Shown piece after piece: positions 6,039 through 9,230 of a stretch of 9,230 nucleotides of DNA. Location: the NCBI GenBank assembly GCA_900542285.1, contig UQNF01000056.1, forward strand, positions 1 through 9,230, given 5' to 3'. Under the pieces are notes generated by a model. That model saw only the letters and a list, made by a program, of their open reading frames with translations. It did not search any database and had not been told where the DNA came from. Every line of letters starts with the position of its first letter. The stretch's first letter is position 1. Origin of the DNA: an uncultured Clostridium sp. (lineage in GTDB: Bacteria; Bacillota; Clostridia; Christensenellales; CAG-138). A program made the position numbers and the translations under genes.

Positions 6039-8639
6039 ATGAAAAAATTCATCGCATTGCTGCTCAGCGTGTTGATGTGCCTCTGCATGATTCCGGCTGT
6101 TACAGCGGAAAATGCGGAGAAAGAGCTTATGACCCCTGCCGAGCGTGAAGCAAGGATCGCTTCCCTGCTCGACTACAACGCCAGGCTCAACGAAATGACA
6201 GCTGCTTATGGCCTCAAGGACGCCAAGAAGAATGCGGACGATCCCTTTGCAAACGCCCGTATTATTGTAAAGAGCAGCCACGAACTCGATTACTCCGGCT
6301 CCGTTGCCCATGTTAATGGCTACAATGACCTGCATGTAATCCAGTATTCCACCCCTGCAGAGGCAAAGGCCGCAATGGAGAAGTACGAGAGCCTCTCATA
6401 TGTTCAGTACGCTGAACCCGATGCGATCGTCCGCATCTGCGCAACTCCCGGCGATTACAACTATGTTTCCTGGGGATATGGCGAGGACTATGTCAATGCT
6501 CAGGACTTCAATGATTGGATCCTCACGACTGTTGAGTCCGTTGACGATCTTCCCGAGATCATCATTGCTGTTATCGATACCGGTGCCGACAGCGACCATC
6601 CCATGATCGCCGACAGGCTTGTTTCCGGCTACGACTTCGAGAACAACGATTCCAACCCCGAAGACGACCATGGTCACGGCACTCATGTTTCCGGCACCAT
6701 CATAGACGGTACTCTGCCCAATGTTAAGGTCATGGCTCTCAAGGCTCTCGATGCTGACGGCTATGGCGACGAGGCCAAGATCGCAAACGCAATGGAATAT
6801 GCCGTACTTCAGGGCTGCTCCGGCGCAAACATGAGCCTCAGCGGTCCGTGCACCGAAGCAAAGCATGCGAGATATGAAGAGGCTGTCGAGCTCGGTTATG
6901 AGTACAACTGCGTATTCTGCGTTGCAGCAGGCAATAATGGCTCCGAAGCAGGCGACAGGTGCCCCGCAAATGTTGAGGGCTGCATTACCGTTGCCGCACA
7001 CGACAGCTCCGATGCATATCCCTATTTCACTAACACCGGTGACTGTGTTGATATCACCGCTCCCGGCGTCAACATCAACAGTGCTCGCATGGGCGGCGGC
7101 TATGTCACCATGGACGGCACCTCGATGGCAACCCCCCATGTTGCTGCGGTAGTCGGCATGCTTAAAACCGTCAACCCTGACATGAGCGTTGAAGAAACGA
7201 CCAATATAATTAAGTATAACGCAAGGCCTCCTCGCCTCACCGGCGGCGGCGCAGGTATGCTCTGCGTTACAAATATGCTCAAGTTCTACGAGCTCAACGG
7301 AGAAGGCAGTTATATGCCCTTCGATTCCGAAGGCAGCTATCCCTGGGTCATGAACGGTGATTTCGCTGAAAGCGGTAACGCCGGTGTTGACAACACCACT
7401 TCCGTACTCAGCGCAACCGCCGAGCTTAAGCCATACCAGATGATAAGCTTTGAATACAAGGTAAGCAGCCAGCAGAACGGCGATTACCTGAAGTTCAAGG
7501 TTGGCGGCGATGAAGTTTTCAGCGTAAGCGGTGAACATGATTGGCAGACCTATTCTTACATTGTACCCGGCAATGGTCAAAAGACCTTCTCTTGGGAATT
7601 TGTAAAGGATGCAGCTGGCGCCAATGGCCAGGATAAGGCATTCATTCGCAATGTTGTTATCAGCGACACCATCAGCACCGTATTCAACTTCGGCAACACC
7701 TGCGTCGGATTTGATAATGATGCCAACTATCCCTGGGTCATCGACGGCGATTCCATCAAGAGCGGTAATGCCGGCGTGAACAGCTCCGCATCAACCATCA
7801 CTGCAAGCGTTGAGCTCCAGGAGGGCGTAAGCATCTGCTTCGATTACAAGGTTAGCGCACAGACAGGCGATGAGCTGATCTTTACCATCAACGGCGAGAC
7901 CTTACTCAACACCAGCAGCCAGGCAAACTTCACCACATTTGAATATCAGGTTCCTGCTGACGGCATCTATAACATCACCTTCTCCTTTGTAAAGGATGCA
8001 AACGGCGCTTCCGGAAGCGATTGTGCATGGCTCAAGAACTTTGCGATCGGCCATACCCTCACCTCCGCTCTGAATGTACCGGGAGGAAATCTCCATTTTG
8101 TGACCGGTGGTAACTATCCTTGGGTCGCTGTTGATGATTATGCAAAGTCCGGAAATGAAGGTTATGCAAGCACCAGCTCCGAGGTCACCCTGACCATTGA
8201 GCTTAATGCAGGCGATACCATCAGCTTCGATTATAAGGTAAGCAGTGAGGCGAACTATGACAAGTTCTTCTTCTATGCAAATAACACAAAGATGTTCGAG
8301 TTTTCCGGCACCGTGGCATGGACTCACTACACCTACACCGCAACCTCCAACATGACCTACACCTTTAAGTGGACCTACACCAAGGACGGCAGCGTTGACA
8401 GGAACGATGACTGCGCATACCTCGATAACGTTGAGGTCATTTCTTCTACCTCCGGCATTCTCGGCGACGTCAACAACGATGGCAGCGTCAATGTACAGGA
8501 TGCAATGCTCGTCATGCGCCATGCTATGGGCATTGGTTCCAACCTCGATCTGAGCCTTGCCGATGTCAATGGCGATGGCACAGTAAACGCAGCAGACGCA
8601 GCATACATCATGCGTATGGCAATGGGTATTCAGGACTGA
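6039..8639 (+). CDS. Secreted subtilisin-family (S8) protease with three repeats and a C-terminal dockerin
   Basis: The 866-residue protein should be exported by Sec: a Lys-Lys start, a hydrophobic core and a VTA cleavage site give a signal peptide of about 23 residues. Residues 72-135 resemble the inhibitor-I9 type propeptide that folds and then blocks subtilisins. The S8 domain (about 172-415) has the full catalytic set: D180 in VIDTG, H213 in HGHGTHVSG, oxyanion N299 in AAGNNG and S362 in GTSMATPHVA. Three repeats (about 430-540, 560-670, 689-801) and a two-repeat dockerin (807-864) follow. The start is ATG 6039, with AGGAGG at 6026-6031 seven bases upstream; an in-frame ATG at 5979 lies within the promoter and is excluded. 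The mature protein carries about 13 cysteines, so disulfides or metal sites are possible. The protein probably docks to a cohesin-bearing scaffold or cell-surface protein. Its substrate cannot be told from sequence. It is transcribed alone. Confidence 0.93.
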   Translation: MKKFIALLLSVLMCLCMIPAVTAENAEKELMTPAEREARIASLLDYNARLNEMTAAYGLKDAKKNADDPFANARIIVKSSHELDYSGSVAHVNGYNDLHVIQYSTPAEAKAAMEKYESLSYVQYAEPDAIVRICATPGDYNYVSWGYGEDYVNAQDFNDWILTTVESVDDLPEIIIAVIDTGADSDHPMIADRLVSGYDFENNDSNPEDDHGHGTHVSGTIIDGTLPNVKVMALKALDADGYGDEAKIANAMEYAVLQGCSGANMSLSGPCTEAKHARYEEAVELGYEYNCVFCVAAGNNGSEAGDRCPANVEGCITVAAHDSSDAYPYFTNTGDCVDITAPGVNINSARMGGGYVTMDGTSMATPHVAAVVGMLKTVNPDMSVEETTNIIKYNARPPRLTGGGAGMLCVTNMLKFYELNGEGSYMPFDSEGSYPWVMNGDFAESGNAGVDNTTSVLSATAELKPYQMISFEYKVSSQQNGDYLKFKVGGDEVFSVSGEHDWQTYSYIVPGNGQKTFSWEFVKDAAGANGQDKAFIRNVVISDTISTVFNFGNTCVGFDNDANYPWVIDGDSIKSGNAGVNSSASTITASVELQEGVSICFDYKVSAQTGDELIFTINGETLLNTSSQANFTTFEYQVPADGIYNITFSFVKDANGASGSDCAWLKNFAIGHTLTSALNVPGGNLHFVTGGNYPWVAVDDYAKSGNEGYASTSSEVTLTIELNAGDTISFDYKVSSEANYDKFFFYANNTKMFEFSGTVAWTHYTYTATSNMTYTFKWTYTKDGSVDRNDDCAYLDNVEVISSTSGILGDVNNDGSVNVQDAMLVMRHAMGIGSNLDLSLADVNGDGTVNAADAAYIMRMAMGIQD
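7326..8441 (+). repeat. Three tandem copies of a ~112-residue repeat domain in the protease
   Basis: The copies lie at about 7326-7658, 7716-8048 and 8103-8441 (protein residues 430-540, 560-670, 689-801). Each begins with a YPWV motif and then SGN-(A/E)-G. Next come an alternating Ser/Thr-rich strand, a (F/S)-F-(E/D)-YKVS core, a strand containing F, then W/F-T/Q-x-(Y/F), and a closing block of the form (F/Y)-(V/T)-KD followed by a polar loop and A-(F/W/Y)-(I/L)-(K/R/D)-N. The strand-rich pattern suggests a jelly-roll-like beta-sandwich, possibly a binding module similar in outline to MAM or carbohydrate-binding domains. I cannot name the family with certainty. Confidence 0.8.
8457..8630 (+). 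other. Type I dockerin domain (within the protease)
   Basis: Two calcium-binding, EF-hand-like loops are evident. The first is DVNNDGSVNVQD (residues 810-821) and the second is DVNGDGTVNAAD (842-853). Each is followed by a matching helix, MLVMRHAMG and AYIMRMAMG. Acidic or amide residues sit at positions 1, 3, 5 and 12 of both loops, as expected for calcium binding. Dockerins bind cohesin modules on scaffoldins or surface proteins. No cohesin is encoded in this window. Confidence 0.93.
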
Positions 8640-8667
8640 ACTGCGTAAAATCCATTAATTGATTCTC

Positions 8668-8697
8668 ATAGGCCCCATGCTTCGGCGTGGGGCTTAT
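8668..8697 (+). terminator. Hairpin terminator after the protease gene
   Basis: GCCCCATGC (8672-8680) pairs with GCGTGGGGC (8685-8693) around a TTCG tetraloop closed by C-G, a very stable arrangement, and a few more A-T pairs extend the stem. The downstream T-tract is weak (CTTATTAT), so termination may be incomplete or may mainly protect the 3' end. The 154 bases between the protease stop and ssrA hold this hairpin and the ssrA promoter; I see no gene there. Confidence 0.7.
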
Positions 8698-8751
8698 TAT
8701 GCACTTATAATATCCGGTCAAAATAACGCATTATTTGTCAGCTTTCGGCTC

Positions 8752-8780
8752 TTGCGCTTTGCTGAAAAGAGTGCTATAAT
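8752..8780 (+). promoter_or_regulatory. Promoter of the tmRNA gene
   Basis: A perfect TATAAT (8775-8780) is preceded by TGC, giving the extended -10 TGCTATAAT. The best -35 at 17-base spacing is the weak TTGCGC (8752-8757). An extended -10 usually tolerates a poor -35. Initiation near 8787 would leave a few bases to be trimmed by RNase P from the mature 5' end at 8794. Confidence 0.75.
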
Positions 8781-8793
8781 TATTGCACAGCAT

Positions 8794-9145
8794 GGGGGCG
8801 TACATGGTTTCGACGGGGATCATGGATGCCGGATAAGCGAGTCGAAGCCCCGAGCTTCGCTAAAATCGGGAAAACTTAAAAATAAACGACGAATCTAATT
8901 TCGTACCCGTCGCTGCTTAATTAGCGACTGTCCGCCCGTAGTTGCCCACGACTGCGGATACGGGCATCATCAATGTGGGGAACCAGCCTGGGAGTGTCTT
9001 GGCTCGGGTGGGATTAAGAGACTACTAAAGCCGTAACCCTGTTGGTGGGGGTGCGGCTGAGGGAATGTTAAAACACCGACTACGCTCGTAGAAAGTCTTG
9101 CAGACAGGTTTTCGGACAGGGGTTCGACTCCCCTCGCTTCCACCA
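8794..9145 (+). ncRNA. ssrA: Transfer-messenger RNA (tmRNA)
   Basis: tmRNA rescues stalled ribosomes: it acts as alanyl-tRNA, then as a short mRNA that adds a degradation tag, working with SmpB. The 5' end GGGGGCG (8794-8800) pairs with CGCTTCC (9135-9141), two of the pairs being G-U, and is followed by ACCA, so CCA is genome-encoded. The conserved 5' block TGGTTTCGACGGGG (8805-8818) is present. A standard T-arm is seen: AGGGG (9118-9122), loop TTCGACT and CCCCT (9130-9134). The tag frame ends at TAA 8918-8920, followed by a long G/C-rich region expected to form the pseudoknots. At 352 bases it is a typical single-piece tmRNA. It is not a protein gene; an open frame overlapping it at 8659-8898 is spurious. 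Confidence 0.97.
8888..8920 (+). other. tmRNA proteolysis-tag reading frame
   Basis: Reading back from TAA (8918-8920), the frame encodes DESNFVPVAA, so the tag would be Ala (from the charged tRNA) plus these ten residues. The ending VAA resembles the usual LAA or VAA recognised by ClpXP-type proteases. I place the resume codon at GAC 8888 because an A/T-rich AAATAAAC stretch directly precedes it. AAC at 8885 is an alternative that would add one Asn and resemble the NDE of the E. coli tag. The frame and stop are solid; the exact first codon is uncertain. Confidence 0.7.
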
Positions 9146-9155
9146 TATAGTTAAA

Positions 9156-9177
9156 AAATCCTGCAAATGCAGGATTT
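9156..9177 (-). terminator. Hairpin arranged as a minus-strand terminator
   Basis: AAATCCTGC (9156-9164) and GCAGGATTT (9169-9177) form a perfect 9-base stem with a 4-base loop. On the + strand no T-run follows. The A-run at 9153-9158 becomes a T-run directly after the stem on the - strand, so the element is built to stop minus-strand transcripts entering from the right before they run antisense through ssrA. It may also help define the tmRNA 3' region. Confidence 0.6.
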
Positions 9178-9186
9178 CAGACTGAA

Positions 9187-9226
9187 GACAAAGCCCGCAG
9201 ACATCTCGTGGGTTTTGTCTTTTTTT
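9187..9226 (+). terminator. Intrinsic terminator of ssrA
   Basis: GACAAAGCCCGC (9187-9198) pairs with GTGGGTTTTGTC (9208-9219) over 12 positions, two of them G-U, with a 9-base loop. Seven T residues follow (9220-9226). This is the main plus-strand terminator for tmRNA, 41 bases beyond the mature 3' end. Confidence 0.9.
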
Positions 9227-9230
9227 CTTG

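Noticed and set aside
5858..6148. 96-residue open frame between the terminator and the protease
   Set aside because: It crosses the protease promoter and runs out of frame into the signal peptide region; no ribosome site is seen and it has no recognisable motif.
6396..7580. 394-residue open frame on the minus strand
   Set aside because: It is antisense to the protease catalytic domain; its composition is a mirror of the highly biased codons and it has no recognisable motif.
8659..8898. 79-residue open frame before and across ssrA
   Set aside because: It contains a terminator hairpin, the tmRNA promoter and the tmRNA 5' end, so it is not a protein gene.
1..9230. CRISPR array, insertion sequence, phage or defence system
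   Set aside because: No regularly spaced short repeats, transposase, integrase or terminal repeats were seen; the gene content is housekeeping plus one secreted protease.

Overview
This window looks like chromosomal DNA from a Firmicute of the Clostridia, most likely an Oscillospirales/Ruminococcaceae-type anaerobe. Three things suggest this: a gene joining IspH to ribosomal protein S1, the cmk-plsC-ispH/S1 order typical of Clostridia, and a secreted protease ending in a dockerin of the kind common in gut ruminococci. The organism call is inference from gene content; no rRNA or phylogenetic marker was compared. All recognised genes are on the + strand and there is no sign of mobile DNA.

Region 1 (1-5856) is a tightly packed five-gene housekeeping operon. 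A near-consensus promoter (73-101) drives surE (nucleotide phosphatase), a BaiN/HI0933-family flavoprotein, cmk (CMP kinase), a PlsC-type acyltransferase and a 760-residue IspH-S1 fusion. The first two genes abut, the second and third are 26 bases apart, cmk and plsC overlap by one base, and a strong terminator (5827-5856) closes the unit. Together they cover nucleotide turnover, phospholipid synthesis, isoprenoid synthesis and translation, so the operon is a growth-linked set rather than one pathway. The notable detail is at the IspH/S1 joint. An extended -10 promoter (4267-4294) and a strong Shine-Dalgarno (4339-4344) precede an in-frame ATG at 4356, so a free 481-residue S1 protein could be made from inside the fusion gene.

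Region 2 (5857-8697) is a single-gene unit with its own promoter (5960-5988). It encodes a secreted subtilisin-family protease of 866 residues: signal peptide, propeptide, S8 catalytic domain, three copies of a roughly 112-residue repeat, and a C-terminal type I dockerin. A UUCG-loop hairpin follows it.

Region 3 (8752-9230) holds the tmRNA gene ssrA (8794-9145, with encoded CCA) behind its own extended -10 promoter. Two hairpins follow. The first is arranged as a terminator for minus-strand transcription entering from the right, and the second as the plus-strand terminator.

Most of the window is ordinary. The observations most worth checking are the nested expression signals for S1, the dockerin-bearing protease with its repeats, and the shared TGn extended -10 of all four candidate promoters.
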